A stretch of DNA of 64,000 bases. Source: Avibacterium sp. 21-586. GTDB taxonomy: Bacteria; Pseudomonadota; Gammaproteobacteria; Enterobacterales; Pasteurellaceae. The position numbers and the translations under genes were made by a program. The notes under the pieces are model-generated. The model saw only the letters and a list, made by a program, of their open reading frames with translations, was not told the DNA's origin and ran no database searches. Positions 50,248 through 61,253 of the stretch are shown one piece after another (positions within the stretch are counted from its first letter, which is position 1; each line of letters opens with the position of its first letter). The stretch covers positions 124,001 through 188,000 of the forward strand of contig NZ_JAKKOD010000001.1 in the NCBI RefSeq assembly GCF_026226775.1. Direction: 5' to 3'.

Positions 50248-51021
50248 TCATTTAACTGTTGCTAGTAGTTTGTCGATCACCCGAGAAACGGCAAAAAAGC
50301 CAAAGGTAGCGGTAATCATCGTTGCCGCACCAAAACCATTGGCGCAGTTCATTGTAGTGGAAACCGCACAATTTCCTTCTTGCTGTGGGAAAATTAATGG
50401 CTGAGTAGAGAACACGCAATCTACGCCAAATTTGCGTTTAGGGTTTTGGCTAAAATGATAATCTTTGCGTAAAATTGACCGCACTTTGGCTGCCAATGGA
50501 TCTTGAATCGTGCGACTTAAATCCGCAATTTGGATTTGGCTCGGATCAGTCTGACCACCCGCACCACCCACGGTGATCACCTTGATTTTATTGCGCTTGC
50601 AATAGGCAATCAGTGCAGCTTTGGTTTTTACGCTATCAATGGCATCAATTACATAATCATAGCCACGGCTGAGATAATCCGCCAAATTTCCCTGTGAGAG
50701 AAAATCATCAATAATATGCACCTTACAATCAGGATTGATCAACGCAACACGTTCTGCCATCACTTCCGTTTTGAGTTTACCCACATTGTCTGAAATGGCG
50801 TGAATTTGGCGATTGGTGTTGGTAACGCAAATGTCGTCCATATCAATCATTGTGATCTCACCAATGCCAGAACGCGCAAGGGCTTCCACCGCCCAAGATC
50901 CCACGCCGCCAATGCCAATCACGCAAATGTGTGCTTGGCGTAAACATTGCAAGGCAGCAGGGCGGTAAAGTCGTCCAATACCGCCAAAACGCTGTTCATA
51001 ATTATCAATACGTTCTGCCAT
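50248..51021 (-). CDS. tcdA: tRNA threonylcarbamoyladenosine dehydratase
   Basis: TcdA (CsdL) cyclises t6A37 to ct6A in ANN-decoding tRNAs with ATP. This 257-residue E1-like protein shows RFGGIGRLY, CVIGIGGVGSWAVEALARSGIG (nucleotide binding), MIDMDDICVTNTNRQIHA, and CVFSTQPL. A GTG 15 bases upstream is in frame, but the ATG at 51021 shares a base with the mltA stop and gives the family start. Confidence 0.93.
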   Translation of the reverse strand: MAERIDNYEQRFGGIGRLYRPAALQCLRQAHICVIGIGGVGSWAVEALARSGIGEITMIDMDDICVTNTNRQIHAISDNVGKLKTEVMAERVALINPDCKVHIIDDFLSQGNLADYLSRGYDYVIDAIDSVKTKAALIAYCKRNKIKVITVGGAGGQTDPSQIQIADLSRTIQDPLAAKVRSILRKDYHFSQNPKRKFGVDCVFSTQPLIFPQQEGNCAVSTTMNCANGFGAATMITATFGFFAVSRVIDKLLATVK

Positions 51022-52130
51022 TATTGTAATAACCACACACGGCCATAATGTTTGGATAAGCCTGCGATATGGCCTGCTTCATCACCAATTCCACGATATA
51101 AATCAAAGTGATGGCCTTTTACCGCGCCGCCCACATCTAAGGCAATCATCAAATGCAATTTGTGTTCGCCAGTCCAGTTGCCTTTGCGGTCAATTTGCGG
51201 CACTTCCACTAACACCACCGAACCAGAAGGAATAACCGAGCGATCGGAAGCAATCGATGCCATTGGTACCAGTGGTACGCCTGCCGAGCCTTTCACTTTA
51301 CCAGTTGGATCGTTTTTAAAATAAACATAAGAAGGATTGCGTTCTAACAAGGCTTGCAGGCGAGAAGGGTTCGCCTTTGCCCAATCTTTAATGGCTTGGA
51401 TAGACATTTTTTCTCTGGCAATTTCACCATCTTCGACCAATAAACGCCCAACCGCCACATAATCTAAGCCGTTTTGTCCTGCGTAGGCGAAATAGTTTAA
51501 ATCGCCATTACCAAAATCTACATAACCACTGCCTTGCACGCCAAGTAGGAAATTGTCGATCATTGAATCGCTGTAAGCTAATTCTAAGCCTTTGCCTCTT
51601 AATGCACCGGCATAAATTTGTGCACGGCTCACGCGTTTTAGTGAAGGGCTTGGCATCGCATAAATCGGTTGATTATATTTACCTTGTGGCGTGCGGCGTG
51701 CGTGGATAACTGGCGAGTAATAGCCCGTCATCAACACGTTTTGATAGCCATCTTGCCCTTTCATAATCATTGGCTGAATACCAAAACTGGATAGCTCATT
51801 GACGTTAGCCCCCGATAAAACCCAGTTAGTGATTTTGCCGTAGCTCACTGCAAATTTGTTGGTTAAGCGAGAAGAATATTGACGCACATTAGAAAGCTGG
51901 GTCAAAAAATCCCCTTGATTGATCACTGCACTTCTATTTTCTACAGCAGAAACCGGCATTAAGAATTGTTGCTGATAGCTGCGTCCATCATATTTTGCGC
52001 CGAAGATTTTTGGATCTGCCAAGTTATTATTCGAATTTGGCATTTTATTAGAATGGTGCGAGCTTGAACAAGCAGAGAGCAGGCCAATAGCTAAAAGTGC
52101 GGTGCATTTTTTGAGAATTTTTGCCGACAT
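51021..52130 (-). CDS. mltA: Membrane-bound lytic murein transglycosylase A
   Basis: MltA cleaves peptidoglycan as an outer-membrane lipoprotein. The signal has lipobox LSAC (C21 region), then the double-psi barrel domains with GYYSPVIHARRTPQGKYNQPIYAMP, FFAYAGQNGLDYVAVGRLL-like text and the catalytic aspartate region MIALDVGGAVKGHHFDLYRG. Length 369 residues. The TTG-started longer frame (52169) is rejected in favour of the ATG at 52130. An uptake signal (52095) is built into the signal-peptide codons. Confidence 0.93.
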   Translation of the reverse strand: MSAKILKKCTALLAIGLLSACSSSHHSNKMPNSNNNLADPKIFGAKYDGRSYQQQFLMPVSAVENRSAVINQGDFLTQLSNVRQYSSRLTNKFAVSYGKITNWVLSGANVNELSSFGIQPMIMKGQDGYQNVLMTGYYSPVIHARRTPQGKYNQPIYAMPSPSLKRVSRAQIYAGALRGKGLELAYSDSMIDNFLLGVQGSGYVDFGNGDLNYFAYAGQNGLDYVAVGRLLVEDGEIAREKMSIQAIKDWAKANPSRLQALLERNPSYVYFKNDPTGKVKGSAGVPLVPMASIASDRSVIPSGSVVLVEVPQIDRKGNWTGEHKLHLMIALDVGGAVKGHHFDLYRGIGDEAGHIAGLSKHYGRVWLLQ

Positions 52131-52331
52131 CGTTATTTGAAGTTCCTTAATAAAATCATTTGCAATCAAATGGTGTAAAATAACAAAAAACCGCTCAAAG
52201 TGATAGCAGTTTTTGCATTCTTTTATTTTTTAGATCAAGAAAAGAACGGTAGAAATTGTATACATTTTGCTTTAAAAGTCAGCTAATTGCTGATTTTTAT
52301 ATCAGTTAAAAGATTTTTTAGGGATTAAGGC

Positions 52332-52359
52332 TTGCATTAAAAATAAAACAGCGTATAGT
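52332..52359 (+). promoter_or_regulatory. Promoter of the initiator tRNA gene
   Basis: TTGCAT (52332-52337), 16 bases, TATAGT (52354-52359), then a GC-rich discriminator ACGCCC, as expected for a stringently controlled tRNA promoter. Confidence 0.75.
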
Positions 52360-52372
52360 ACGCCCCCACAGA

Positions 52373-52449
<77 letters not shown>

Positions 52450-52456
52450 GATTTTT

Positions 52457-52479
52457 AACCGCTGATTTTATCAGCGGTT
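52457..52479 (+). terminator. Terminator after tRNA-fMet
   Basis: Stem AACCGCTGAT/ATCAGCGGTT (52457-52466 with 52470-52479), then a T-run. Confidence 0.9.
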
Positions 52480-52493
52480 TTTTTATTGTCTGC

Positions 52494-52625
52494 TTAATTT
52501 GTAGCATTGAGCTTAATTTCTTCAATCCAACGCTTAATCAAACGCTTGCCTTCTTCATCTGAACCAAAGCGTTCAAAATCAAAGTCAATGAGTTTTAAGA
52601 TTTTTGGAATAGAAAAATTTGGCAC
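52494..52625 (-). pseudogene. Gene remnant, C-terminal fragment
   Basis: On the minus strand a frame of 43 codons (from a GTG at 52625, open back to a stop near 52649) ends RWIEEIKLNATN and reads like real protein (ILKLIDFDFERFGSDEEG). It has no ATG and no ribosome site and nothing upstream continues it. It is probably the tail of a decayed gene. The rest of the 409-base gap up to the acnB terminator (52650-52834) shows nothing I recognise. Confidence 0.4.
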
Positions 52626-52834
52626 AATGTTGGAGTAAATATTGGTTGAAATTTAATATATTTGTTTGTGTCATTTTCCTTTTCGTACTTTTTCAATATA
52701 GGAAAATATTCTTATTTTAAGGTTATTACAGCTAGGGGGAGTTATTCGGCATCGACCGAATAATCAACGGAAATTAGGATAAAAATGTTTTTTATCAATG
52801 AGATAATTTCTGTTTCTTTATTAAGAAGTAAGAA

Positions 52835-52874
52835 AAAAGTGCGGTGAAATTTTTCAATTTTTCACCGCACTTTT
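52835..52874 (-). terminator. acnB terminator made of inverted uptake signals
   Basis: A 15-base stem centred on AAGTGCGGT (52837) and ACCGCACTT (52864), with T-rich exit on the minus strand. Confidence 0.85.
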
Positions 52875-52888
52875 GTGATATGTGTTTA

Positions 52889-55495
52889 TTAAGCTGGTGC
52901 TTGGAAGATTACTTGAGCTGCTTTTTGTGTATATTGATTAAGTTGATCAAAATTCATATAGCGATAAGTATCTTCTTTATCTTGCTGTAAATCGGCTACA
53001 TAGGCTTGGTATTCTTCTGGCGTTGGTAATTTACCGAGTAGAGCCGCCACTGCAGCCAGTTCTGCGGAAGCCAGATACACGTTTGCGCCTTGTCCTAAGC
53101 GGTTCGGGAAGTTACGGGTGGAGGTGGACACCACGGTGGCGTTGTTTGCCACGCGCGCTTGGTTACCCATACAAAGTGAACAGCCCGGGATTTCAATACG
53201 CGCGCCACTTTTGCCGTAAATGCTGTAATAGCCTTCTTCTGTTAATAGGCTGGCGTCCATTTTAGTTGGTGGCGCAAGCCATAGACGCGTTGGAATCACG
53301 TCTTTGAATTTGGCTAATAATTTTCCAGCGGCACGGAAATGCCCAATGTTGGTCATACAAGATCCGATAAACACTTCGTCAATTTTATCTCCTTGCACTT
53401 CAGAAAGCAGGCGAGCGTCATCAGGATCATTTGGCGCACATAAAATCGGTTCTTTGATCTCGTTGAGATCGATTTCGATCACGGCGGCATATTCAGCATC
53501 AGGATCAGCGCTGAGCAATTCTGGGTTTTCTAACCATTTTTCCATTGCTTTGATACGGCGTTCAAGGGTGCGTGCATCGCCATAGCCTTCTGCAATCATC
53601 CATTTGAGCAACACGATATTGGAATTGAGGTATTCAATGATCGGTTCTTTATCTAATTTGATGGTACAAGCCGCTGCAGAGCGTTCAGCAGAGGCATCGG
53701 AAAGCTCAAAGGCCTGTTCCACTTTAAGGTGTTCTAGCCCTTCAATTTCTAAAATGCGGCCTGAGAAAATATTTTTCTTGCCTTGTTTTTCTACGGTGAG
53801 CAAACCTTGTTGGATCGCATAATAAGGAATGGCGTGTACCAAATCACGCAGGGTGATCCCTGGTTGCATTTCCCCTTTGAAACGCACTAGCACGCTTTCA
53901 GGCATATCCAACGGCATTACACCAGTAGCAGCGGCGAACGCCACCAAACCTGATCCTGCAGGGAAAGAGATGCCAATTGGGAAGCGTGTGTGCGAATCAC
54001 CGCCAGTACCTACGGTATCAGGCAATAACATACGGTTGAGCCAAGAGTGGATTACGCCGTCCCCCGGGCGCAGGGACACACCGCCACGGTTCATAATAAA
54101 ATCTGGCAGGGTATGGTGGGTAACAACGTCCACAGGTTTTGGATAGGCGGCCGTATGGCAGAAGGATTGCATTACCAAATCTGATGAGAAACCTAAACAG
54201 GCGAGATCTTTTAGCTCATCACGGGTCATTGGTCCAGTGGTATCTTGCGAGCCAACCGATGTCATTCTTGGTTCACAATATTGCCCTGGGCGAATGCCTT
54301 CTACACCACAAGCACGACCGACCATTTTCTGCGCAAGGGTAAAGCCTTTGTGGTTATCCGCCACCGCTTGTGGTTTAGCGAACACATCATTATCGGGTAA
54401 ACCAAGGGATTGGCGCGCTTTGTGGGTTAGCCCACGTCCGATAATTAATGGAATACGTCCGCCGGCGCGCACTTCGTCTAATAACACATTGGTTTTTAAG
54501 CTAAATTCTGCTAGCACTTGATCTGTATCGTGTTTGCAGATTTTGCCTTGGTATGGGTAAATATCAATCACATCGCCCATATTGAGTTGGCTTACGTCCA
54601 CTTCAATTGGCAATGCCCCCGCGTCTTCTAAGGTGTTGAAGAAAATAGGGGCAATTTTTCCGCCTAATACCACGCCGCCTGCACGTTTGTTTGGAATGTA
54701 AGGAATATCTTCCCCCATAAACCATAGTACTGAGTTAGTGGCAGATTTGCGCGATGAACCTGTGCCGACCACGTCGCCCACATAAGCAAGCGGATAGCCT
54801 TTTTCTTTTAACGCATTAATTTGTTGAATTGGCCCAATATTGCCTGCGTCATCAGGCTGAATGCCTTCTCGTTCATTTTTCAGCATTGCTAAGGCGTGCA
54901 AAGGAATATCGGGACGCGACCACGCATCTTGTGCGGGGGAAAGATCGTCTGTGTTGGTTTCGCCGGAGACTTTAAATACGGTAACCGTGAGCTTTTCATC
55001 TAATTTTGGACGTGATAAATACCAGTCTGCATTCGCCCAAGATTCAAGAATTTGTTGTGCATAAGGGTTACCTTGTTTGGCACGTTGTTCTACATCGTAG
55101 AAATTATCGAACATCAAAAGGGTAGAGGAAAGGGCGCTGACGGCATAAGGGGCAAGGGCTTCATTATCAAGGGCTTGGAGCAAGGGTTCAATATTATAAC
55201 CGCCTTGCATTGTTCCTAAAATTTGCACCGCACTTTCTGGTCCAATCAATGGCGAATGTGCCGTGCCATTGACAATCGCAGCAAGGAAGGATGCTTTTAC
55301 ATAAGCGGCTTCGTCCACCCCTGCTGGCACGCGGGTTTTAAAAAGCTCAAGGAGATAATCGGCTTGCTCAGCAGGAGGATTTTTTAATAATTCAATAAGT
55401 TGTGCGGTTTGTTCGGCATCTAATGGGTTTGGTACAACGCCCTGTGCCGCACGTTCATCAATATGATTTTGATAATTTTGTAGAAAGTTTGACAT
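52889..55495 (-). CDS. acnB: Aconitate hydratase B
   Basis: AcnB interconverts citrate and isocitrate in the TCA cycle with a [4Fe-4S] cluster. The 868-residue protein has the AcnB-type N-terminal HEAT-like domain ([18 protein letters not shown]) and the swapped swivel domain ahead of the catalytic domains. Cluster cysteines are in [12 protein letters not shown] and [24 protein letters not shown] is also present. It is absent from H. influenzae as far as I recall, so it helps place the organism elsewhere in the family. Confidence 0.96.
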   Translation of the reverse strand: MSNFLQNYQNHIDERAAQGVVPNPLDAEQTAQLIELLKNPPAEQADYLLELFKTRVPAGVDEAAYVKASFLAAIVNGTAHSPLIGPESAVQILGTMQGGYNIEPLLQALDNEALAPYAVSALSSTLLMFDNFYDVEQRAKQGNPYAQQILESWANADWYLSRPKLDEKLTVTVFKVSGETNTDDLSPAQDAWSRPDIPLHALAMLKNEREGIQPDDAGNIGPIQQINALKEKGYPLAYVGDVVGTGSSRKSATNSVLWFMGEDIPYIPNKRAGGVVLGGKIAPIFFNTLEDAGALPIEVDVSQLNMGDVIDIYPYQGKICKHDTDQVLAEFSLKTNVLLDEVRAGGRIPLIIGRGLTHKARQSLGLPDNDVFAKPQAVADNHKGFTLAQKMVGRACGVEGIRPGQYCEPRMTSVGSQDTTGPMTRDELKDLACLGFSSDLVMQSFCHTAAYPKPVDVVTHHTLPDFIMNRGGVSLRPGDGVIHSWLNRMLLPDTVGTGGDSHTRFPIGISFPAGSGLVAFAAATGVMPLDMPESVLVRFKGEMQPGITLRDLVHAIPYYAIQQGLLTVEKQGKKNIFSGRILEIEGLEHLKVEQAFELSDASAERSAAACTIKLDKEPIIEYLNSNIVLLKWMIAEGYGDARTLERRIKAMEKWLENPELLSADPDAEYAAVIEIDLNEIKEPILCAPNDPDDARLLSEVQGDKIDEVFIGSCMTNIGHFRAAGKLLAKFKDVIPTRLWLAPPTKMDASLLTEEGYYSIYGKSGARIEIPGCSLCMGNQARVANNATVVSTSTRNFPNRLGQGANVYLASAELAAVAALLGKLPTPEEYQAYVADLQQDKEDTYRYMNFDQLNQYTQKAAQVIFQAPA

Positions 55496-55607
55496 CGTGT
55501 TTCCTTGTATTGCTTTTATCGTTAGGGAGGCACTTTTCTTAATTTCACTCAGTAAGTTGGAAAAAGGAAAGTGCGGTATTTTTTAGAGAATTTTTGCTAT
55601 TTTGGGC

Positions 55608-55904
55608 TTAGAAAACTTTCTTAAATGGCTTAATAATCACCTCGCCATAAACGCCTGCTTCCACATAAGGATCTTGGCTTGCCCATTGTTGTGCGGCTTC
55701 AAGGCTGTCAAATTGTGCAATCACTGTTGAGCCAGTAAATCCTGCTTCACTGGGGTTTTCATCATCAATGGCAGGATTTGGGCCTGCGGTTAAAAGGCGG
55801 TTTTCTGCTTGTAATTGTTTTAAGCGAGCAAGATGTTGTTCACGCACGGCAAGGCGTTGAGCGAGCGTGTTTGGCTTATCTTGAGCAAAAATTACATAAT
55901 ACAT
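55608..55904 (-). CDS. yciI: YciI family protein
   Basis: A 98-residue YCII-domain protein (ferredoxin-like fold) with [27 protein letters not shown] and [16 protein letters not shown]. The putative active-site residues are the conserved His and Asp of this fold. Function is unknown; related proteins can act as dehydrochlorinase-like enzymes. Last gene of yciC-yciB-yciA-yciI. Confidence 0.88.
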   Translation of the reverse strand: MYYVIFAQDKPNTLAQRLAVREQHLARLKQLQAENRLLTAGPNPAIDDENPSEAGFTGSTVIAQFDSLEAAQQWASQDPYVEAGVYGEVIIKPFKKVF

Positions 55905-55919
55905 AGTTTTCTCCTCGGA

Positions 55920-56378
55920 TTAAGATTTGGTCATTAAAGCTAATGCAGTTTCTAATTCTGGATTATTTTCTCGTGGAATAGTCCGTGATTTTCCTTGTTT
56001 ATCTACAGCGACAAAAGTAAAAATTGCTTCCGTTACACAATAACGTTCGCCAATGGGCTCGCTTGAGACTTTTTTCGCCCACACTTCAATTTTTATTTGA
56101 ATCGAAGAGCGCCCCACTTTGACACAGCGTCCATAGCAACATACTACATCACCGACTGAAATGGGGCGAATAAAGGTCATACTATCTACAGCTACTGTTA
56201 CGACTCTACCGTGTGCGATTTCTTTGGCTAAAATTGCACCTCCCATATCCATTTGAGACATAATCCAGCCACCAAAAATATCACCATTGGCGTTGGTATC
56301 AGAAGGCATAGCAAGAGTACGTAATAACAAAGTACCTTGTGATTGACGTCCTGTGTTGGTTTCAATAAAAACAGACAT
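55920..56378 (-). CDS. yciA: Acyl-CoA thioesterase
   Basis: YciA hydrolyses short- and long-chain acyl-CoAs. The 152-residue hotdog-fold protein has LLLRTLAMPSDTNANGDIFGGWIMSQMDMGGAI with the catalytic aspartate, RVVTVAVDSMTFIRPISVGDVVCCYG and VTEAIFTFVAVD. It lies 9 bases after yciB in the operon. Confidence 0.94.
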   Translation of the reverse strand: MSVFIETNTGRQSQGTLLLRTLAMPSDTNANGDIFGGWIMSQMDMGGAILAKEIAHGRVVTVAVDSMTFIRPISVGDVVCCYGRCVKVGRSSIQIKIEVWAKKVSSEPIGERYCVTEAIFTFVAVDKQGKSRTIPRENNPELETALALMTKS

Positions 56379-56387
56379 AAATGTTTC

Positions 56388-56933
56388 CTATTCTTGTTTT
56401 TTGTCAGTTTGAGGAAGATAACGATAAATATAAGTCCCCGTTGCCACTGTTGCGACAAGGCTTAATCCAATAATACCGAAGGTTTTGAAATCTACCCAAA
56501 GATCATCAGAAAAATATTGGCTTATGATGATATTTAGGATCATACAAAACAGGAAAAATCCTGCCCAGCCCAGATTTAATTTATTCCAAACAGTATCAGG
56601 CAGCTGAATTTCTTTACCTAATAATTGCTGAATGAGCGGTTTCTTAAAAATCACTTGGCTGATGATTAATGTCAAGGCAAACAAGGCATAAACTATCGTT
56701 ACTTTCCATTTTAAAAATTCTAATTCGTTGAAATAAGCGGACAAAGCGCCAAAAAAAACTACCGCACTTCCCATAATGAGCTGTTGTTTTTCAATTTTGC
56801 CGTATTTCAGTTTTAGTACCACAAGCTGAATGATTGTCGCAATAATCAAAGCAATAGCAGCTTCACGAATGCCGACGAGTTTATAAACAGTAAAAAAAAC
56901 TAAGAGCGGTATAAATTCTAAAATTTGTTTCAT
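56388..56933 (-). CDS. yciB: Inner-membrane septation protein YciB (IspZ)
   Basis: A 181-residue protein with five or six hydrophobic segments, opening [24 protein letters not shown], with [23 protein letters not shown] and [16 protein letters not shown]. YciB family proteins affect cell envelope maintenance and septation. Overlaps yciC by one base. Confidence 0.93.
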   Translation of the reverse strand: MKQILEFIPLLVFFTVYKLVGIREAAIALIIATIIQLVVLKLKYGKIEKQQLIMGSAVVFFGALSAYFNELEFLKWKVTIVYALFALTLIISQVIFKKPLIQQLLGKEIQLPDTVWNKLNLGWAGFFLFCMILNIIISQYFSDDLWVDFKTFGIIGLSLVATVATGTYIYRYLPQTDKKQE

Positions 56934-57691
56934 TATTGTTGATCCTTGTGCATAAATAAGGTGTAAAAGCGATAAGTGAAAAGTAATGAAAACACGCCAA
57001 CCGCAGCGCTTACAAATAACATTATTACATCAAAAACAAGGTTATCGCTCAATGAAGAAATGCGTCTTACCACAAACGGCAGCACTACATAAATTAACAA
57101 ACAATAAATAAACAATGGCGCAGAGCGTTTCACCCCACTTAACCAGCTATTTTTCAACGCTTGCATAATGCCTACGGGCTGAATGAGATATTCGGTAGAA
57201 GCCAAGCTTAAACGCACAAAAATAAAAAAGCCGAGCAACATTGCCACCAAAGATAGAATTGAAGGATATTGCCCTTGTAAAATGGCAAACAAGCTTTCTA
57301 CCACACCAATCATCAAAGGAATAAATCCAATTACACTAACTGTCACCACGCCCGCAAAACGTTGCAAAGTTAGCACCGCACTTTGGTTTAAGGGATTTTG
57401 CTGCTGCACGCTAATGCGGTGAAAAGTGAGAATGCCCCACGAAGAAATAAATAAGCTGACTAGCTGTTGTGCTACACCAATTATCACGAATTGTGCGCTG
57501 ATACTGCTTGGTAAAGGTAAATTTTGCCCATTTGCTTGAGTGATTTCAGGCATCGGCACGACCGAGGTCAAAAGAAAATAGAAGATTAATGAGCTAATAA
57601 AAAAGAAAAAGATAAATTGCTGGGTAATCTTCTTTTGATTACGCATAAAATTCCAACAATCTTGAAAAATTTGAGTAAAATTAATATTCAT
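56933..57691 (-). CDS. yciC: UPF0259 membrane protein YciC
   Basis: A 252-residue polytopic membrane protein, first gene of the yciCBAI operon. It has six hydrophobic stretches, including [21 protein letters not shown] near the N-terminus and [22 protein letters not shown] at the C-terminus. The family is conserved in gammaproteobacteria with unknown function. Confidence 0.88.
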   Translation of the reverse strand: MNINFTQIFQDCWNFMRNQKKITQQFIFFFFISSLIFYFLLTSVVPMPEITQANGQNLPLPSSISAQFVIIGVAQQLVSLFISSWGILTFHRISVQQQNPLNQSAVLTLQRFAGVVTVSVIGFIPLMIGVVESLFAILQGQYPSILSLVAMLLGFFIFVRLSLASTEYLIQPVGIMQALKNSWLSGVKRSAPLFIYCLLIYVVLPFVVRRISSLSDNLVFDVIMLFVSAAVGVFSLLFTYRFYTLFMHKDQQ

Positions 57692-57949
57692 TAGTTTGTT
57701 CCCAGTTAAAAATCATTCTAGCATTATACAATAACTAGTCGAGCATTACCCTTTCCTTTGTTGAAACCTCATCTTGTTATGAATAATATTTCTGAGTTGT
57801 AATGCCTGTTTTTTATTAGAGTAAATGTTCTCTTCTTTATTGTTAAACAAAATGAAAAGTGTGGTAAATAAAATTTACATATTTTTTTATAAAATTTAAA
57901 GAATTTTGAGCTTTGTCACAAAATCCTCTTGATTAGGAGGACCTATTAA

Positions 57950-58015
57950 ATGTTTAAAGATGTTCATTACTTTTATGTGATAGTCATTTTTTTCAATTCT
58001 TTAATTGAAATTTAG
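57950..58015 (+). CDS. Possible 21-residue hydrophobic small protein or leader peptide upstream of dld
   Basis: A frame of 21 codons (MFKDVHYFYVIVIFFNSLIEI) begins at an ATG nine bases after a full AGGAGG (57935-57940). The last bases of the ORF include an inverted repeat TTTCAATT/AATTGAAA (57991-57998 with 58003-58010). It is either a small membrane peptide, a leader in the dld transcript, or chance. The rest of the 57692-58072 gap holds only promoter-like AT-rich sequence. Confidence 0.4.
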   Translation: MFKDVHYFYVIVIFFNSLIEI

Positions 58016-58036
58016 AGTTACCCAACTTATAGTAGA

Positions 58037-58052
58037 TGTTAAATTATTGTTA
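58037..58052 (+). promoter_or_regulatory. ArcA-like direct repeat before dld
   Basis: TGTTA at 58037 and 58048, exactly 11 bases apart and overlapping a possible -10 (TATATT, 58051-58056). Respiratory lactate dehydrogenases are frequent ArcA targets. Confidence 0.45.
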
Positions 58053-58072
58053 TATTTTATAGGAGGAATCGA

Positions 58073-59764
58073 ATGTCTGCGACTAATTTTATTACGGCAT
58101 TAGCACAAATTGTTACGGATAAATATCTCATCACAGATCCATCGCGTACAGAAGAATACACGACGGGCTATCGTTTTGGACAAGGAAAAGTGCTAGCCGT
58201 GGTGCGCCCAGGATCATTGTTAGAATATTGGCAAGTGTTAAAGGCTTGTGTGGCAGCCGATGTGATCGTGATTTCGCAAGCAGCAAATACAGGGCTGACA
58301 GGGGGATCAACCCCAGCGGGCAATGATTATGAGCGCGATATTGTGCTTATCAATACAATGCGAATGACGGGCATTCAGCCCATTAATAATGCGGAGCAAG
58401 TGGTATGTTTTGCCGGTTCGCGTTTAAATGATTTGGAATTATTGCTGAAAGAATATAAACGTGAGCCACATTCCGTTATCGGTTCGTCTTGTATTGGCGC
58501 TTCGGTGATTGGTGGGATTTGTAATAATTCAGGTGGGGCATTGGTGCAACGTGGGCCAGCTTATACGGAAATGGCATTGTACGCACAGCTAGATGAGAAT
58601 GGCGAATTGCACCTAATCAACAATCTTGGCATTGATTTAGGCGATAGCCCTGAAGAAATTCTAACTAATTTGCAAGAAGGACGTTATCAACGTAAAGATA
58701 TTCATCTTGATTGCGGTAAAGGACACGATCACGATTATTGTCATCACGTTCGCCAAATTGATGCGGACACACCGGCTCGTTTTAATGCCGATCCTAATCG
58801 CCATTATGAAGCGTCAGGCAGTGCAGGAAAGTTGGGCGTGTTTGCTGTGCGTTTGGATACTTTCCCACAAGATAACGAAAGTGCGGTGTTTTATATTGGT
58901 ACAAATGATACCCAAGTTTTAACCGACATTCGTCGCCATATTTTAGCCGAATTTAGCAGTTTGCCGGTATCAGGTGAATATATTCATCGTGATGCCTTTG
59001 ATATTGCCGCAGAATATGGAAAAGATACGTTCTGGGTGATTAAACGTTTTGGTACGCACCGTTTACCAAAATTATTTGCTTTCAAAGCCAAAGCCGATCG
59101 CCTAATGAAAAAATTCGCTTTTTTACCAAATCATCTCAGCGACAAAGCGTTGCAATTTGTGTCTAAATTATTGCCGCAACATTTGCCACAAAGTTTGAGA
59201 GATTATCGTGATCAATATGAACATCACTTAATCTTAAAAATGGGTGGGGAAGGCGTGAAAGAAGCAAGGGAATATTTGCAAAACCTATTTGCAGATAAAT
59301 CCAAAGGGGAATATTTTGAATGTAGCCCAGAAGAAACCCAAGCTGCAATGTTGCACCGCTTTGCGGTGGCTTCTGCTGCCATTCGTTATCGTGCCATTCA
59401 CGAATCTGAAGTGGAAGAAATTGTGGCATTGGATATTGCTTTACGCCGTAACGATCAAGATTGGTTTGAGAAATTGCCTGCCGAGTTAGAAAATAAATTA
59501 ATTCATAAACTCTATTACGGACATTTTATGTGCTATGTGTTCCACCAAGATTATTTAGTCAAAAAAGGCTACGATTGGGAAGAAATCGAACACGAAATGT
59601 TAGCCTTGCTTGACAAACGTGGCGCACAATACCCAGCGGAACATAACGTTGGGCATTTATATGAAGCGAAACCTGAATTAAAAGCCTTCTATCAAAAATT
59701 AGATCCAACTAATAGCTTCAACCCGGGCATAGGTAAAACCTCTAAAAAGAAAAATTGGGCATAA
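58073..59764 (+). CDS. dld: Quinone-dependent D-lactate dehydrogenase
   Basis: Dld oxidises D-lactate to pyruvate and feeds electrons to quinone; it is a peripheral FAD membrane protein. The 563-residue protein has the FAD_binding_4 region (AANTGLTGGSTPAGND, HSVIGSSCIGASVIGGICNNSGGALVQRGPAY), the membrane-binding/lactate domain with SGEYIHRDAFDIA and a C-terminal EHNVGHLYEAKPELKAFYQKLDPTNSFNPGIG. AGGAGG lies seven bases before the ATG. An ArcA-like box overlaps the promoter. Confidence 0.96.
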   Translation: MSATNFITALAQIVTDKYLITDPSRTEEYTTGYRFGQGKVLAVVRPGSLLEYWQVLKACVAADVIVISQAANTGLTGGSTPAGNDYERDIVLINTMRMTGIQPINNAEQVVCFAGSRLNDLELLLKEYKREPHSVIGSSCIGASVIGGICNNSGGALVQRGPAYTEMALYAQLDENGELHLINNLGIDLGDSPEEILTNLQEGRYQRKDIHLDCGKGHDHDYCHHVRQIDADTPARFNADPNRHYEASGSAGKLGVFAVRLDTFPQDNESAVFYIGTNDTQVLTDIRRHILAEFSSLPVSGEYIHRDAFDIAAEYGKDTFWVIKRFGTHRLPKLFAFKAKADRLMKKFAFLPNHLSDKALQFVSKLLPQHLPQSLRDYRDQYEHHLILKMGGEGVKEAREYLQNLFADKSKGEYFECSPEETQAAMLHRFAVASAAIRYRAIHESEVEEIVALDIALRRNDQDWFEKLPAELENKLIHKLYYGHFMCYVFHQDYLVKKGYDWEEIEHEMLALLDKRGAQYPAEHNVGHLYEAKPELKAFYQKLDPTNSFNPGIGKTSKKKNWA

Positions 59765-59793
59765 TTTAACCCAATAAAATAAACACAAAATAA

Positions 59794-59823
59794 AATAGCA
59801 AGCTCAATATTTAGCTTGCTATT
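59794..59823. terminator. Bidirectional terminator between dld and fumC
   Basis: An 11-base stem AATAGCAAGCT/AGCTTGCTATT (59794-59804 with 59813-59823) then a T-run, between convergent genes. Confidence 0.85.
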
Positions 59824-59858
59824 TTTTTATCGAAAAGGGAGGCTATTTTGGGCAAATA

Positions 59859-61253
59859 TTATTTTAAACTGCCAACCATATCTTCAGGGCGAACCCATTC
59901 GTCAAATTGCTCAGCGGTTACTAAACCAAGATTAATAGCTTCTTCTTTTAATGTTGTGCCATTTTTATGTGCAGTTTTCGCGATTTTCGCCGCATTTTCA
60001 TAACCGATATGAGTATTTAGTGCAGTCACCAGCATTAAGGAGTTTTCAAGTTGCTGCTTAATGCGTGGGTGATTTGGTTCAATACCGCTTGCACAATGTT
60101 CATCGAAAGATACACAAGCATCCGCCAATAACTGGGCAGATTGCAAGAAGTTGTACGCCATTACAGGTTTGAATACGTTAAGTTGGAAATGCCCCTGTGA
60201 ACCTGCAAAGGAAATGGTGGTGTCGTTACCTAACACTTGTGCACAAACCATTGTGAGTGCTTCGCACTGCGTTGGGTTTACTTTGCCCGGCATAATAGAA
60301 GATCCCGGTTCATTTTCAGGAATTAAGATTTCGCCAATGCCTGAACGGGGGCCTGATGCCAATAAGCGAATATCGTTGGCAATTTTAAATAAGGATACCG
60401 CAAGCTGTTTTAATGCACCGTGGGTTTCCACTACAGCATCGTGGGTGGCGAGTGCTTCAAATTTGTTTTCTGCGGTGATAAATGGCAAGCCAGTAAATTT
60501 CGCAATGTATTCAGCCACTTTCACATCATAGCCTTTTGGTGTATTTAACCCCGTTCCTACCGCTGTTCCACCTAAAGCAAGTTGTGCAAGGTGCGGTAAG
60601 GTATTTTTCAATGCACGCAAACCAAAATCTAATTGCGCAGCATAGGCGGAAAATTCTTGCCCAAGGGTGAGTGGGGTGGCGTCCATTAAGTGAGTACGCC
60701 CGATTTTTACTACATCTTTAAAGGCTTCTGCTTTTGCTGCGAAGGTTTTTTGTAAGCGTTCAATGCAAGGAATGGTCACTTCCACCACTTTTTTGTAGGC
60801 GGCAATGTGCATTGCTGTTGGATAAGTATCGTTAGAAGATTGTGATTTATTCACATCATCATTTGGGTGAATAATGGATTTTTCCCCTAATTTTCCACCG
60901 TTGATAACGTGCGCACGGTTAGCAATTACTTCATTTAGGTTCATATTGGATTGTGTGCCTGAACCCGTTTGCCAAATCACTAATGGGAATTGATCATCAA
61001 GTTTATGAGTTAAAATTTCATCACAGGCTTGTGCGATTAAATCGCGTTTTTCCACTGGCAACACACCTAATTCATTATTTGCATAAGCAGCGGCTTTTTT
61101 CAAATAACCAAACGCTTCAATGATTTCCGCAGGCATTGAGGCCGCAGGGCCAATTTTAAAATTGTTACGAGAACGTTCCGTTTGTGCGGCCCAGTATTTA
61201 TCTGCGGGGACTTTCACTTCGCCCATAGTGTCTTTTTCAATACGAAATTCCAT
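59859..61253 (-). CDS. fumC: Fumarate hydratase, class II
   Basis: FumC hydrates fumarate to malate without an iron-sulfur cluster. The 464-residue protein has the family signature [54 protein letters not shown] and [16 protein letters not shown]. It diverges from holC across 240 bases containing an uptake signal (near 61372). Confidence 0.97.
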   Translation of the reverse strand: MEFRIEKDTMGEVKVPADKYWAAQTERSRNNFKIGPAASMPAEIIEAFGYLKKAAAYANNELGVLPVEKRDLIAQACDEILTHKLDDQFPLVIWQTGSGTQSNMNLNEVIANRAHVINGGKLGEKSIIHPNDDVNKSQSSNDTYPTAMHIAAYKKVVEVTIPCIERLQKTFAAKAEAFKDVVKIGRTHLMDATPLTLGQEFSAYAAQLDFGLRALKNTLPHLAQLALGGTAVGTGLNTPKGYDVKVAEYIAKFTGLPFITAENKFEALATHDAVVETHGALKQLAVSLFKIANDIRLLASGPRSGIGEILIPENEPGSSIMPGKVNPTQCEALTMVCAQVLGNDTTISFAGSQGHFQLNVFKPVMAYNFLQSAQLLADACVSFDEHCASGIEPNHPRIKQQLENSLMLVTALNTHIGYENAAKIAKTAHKNGTTLKEEAINLGLVTAEQFDEWVRPEDMVGSLK

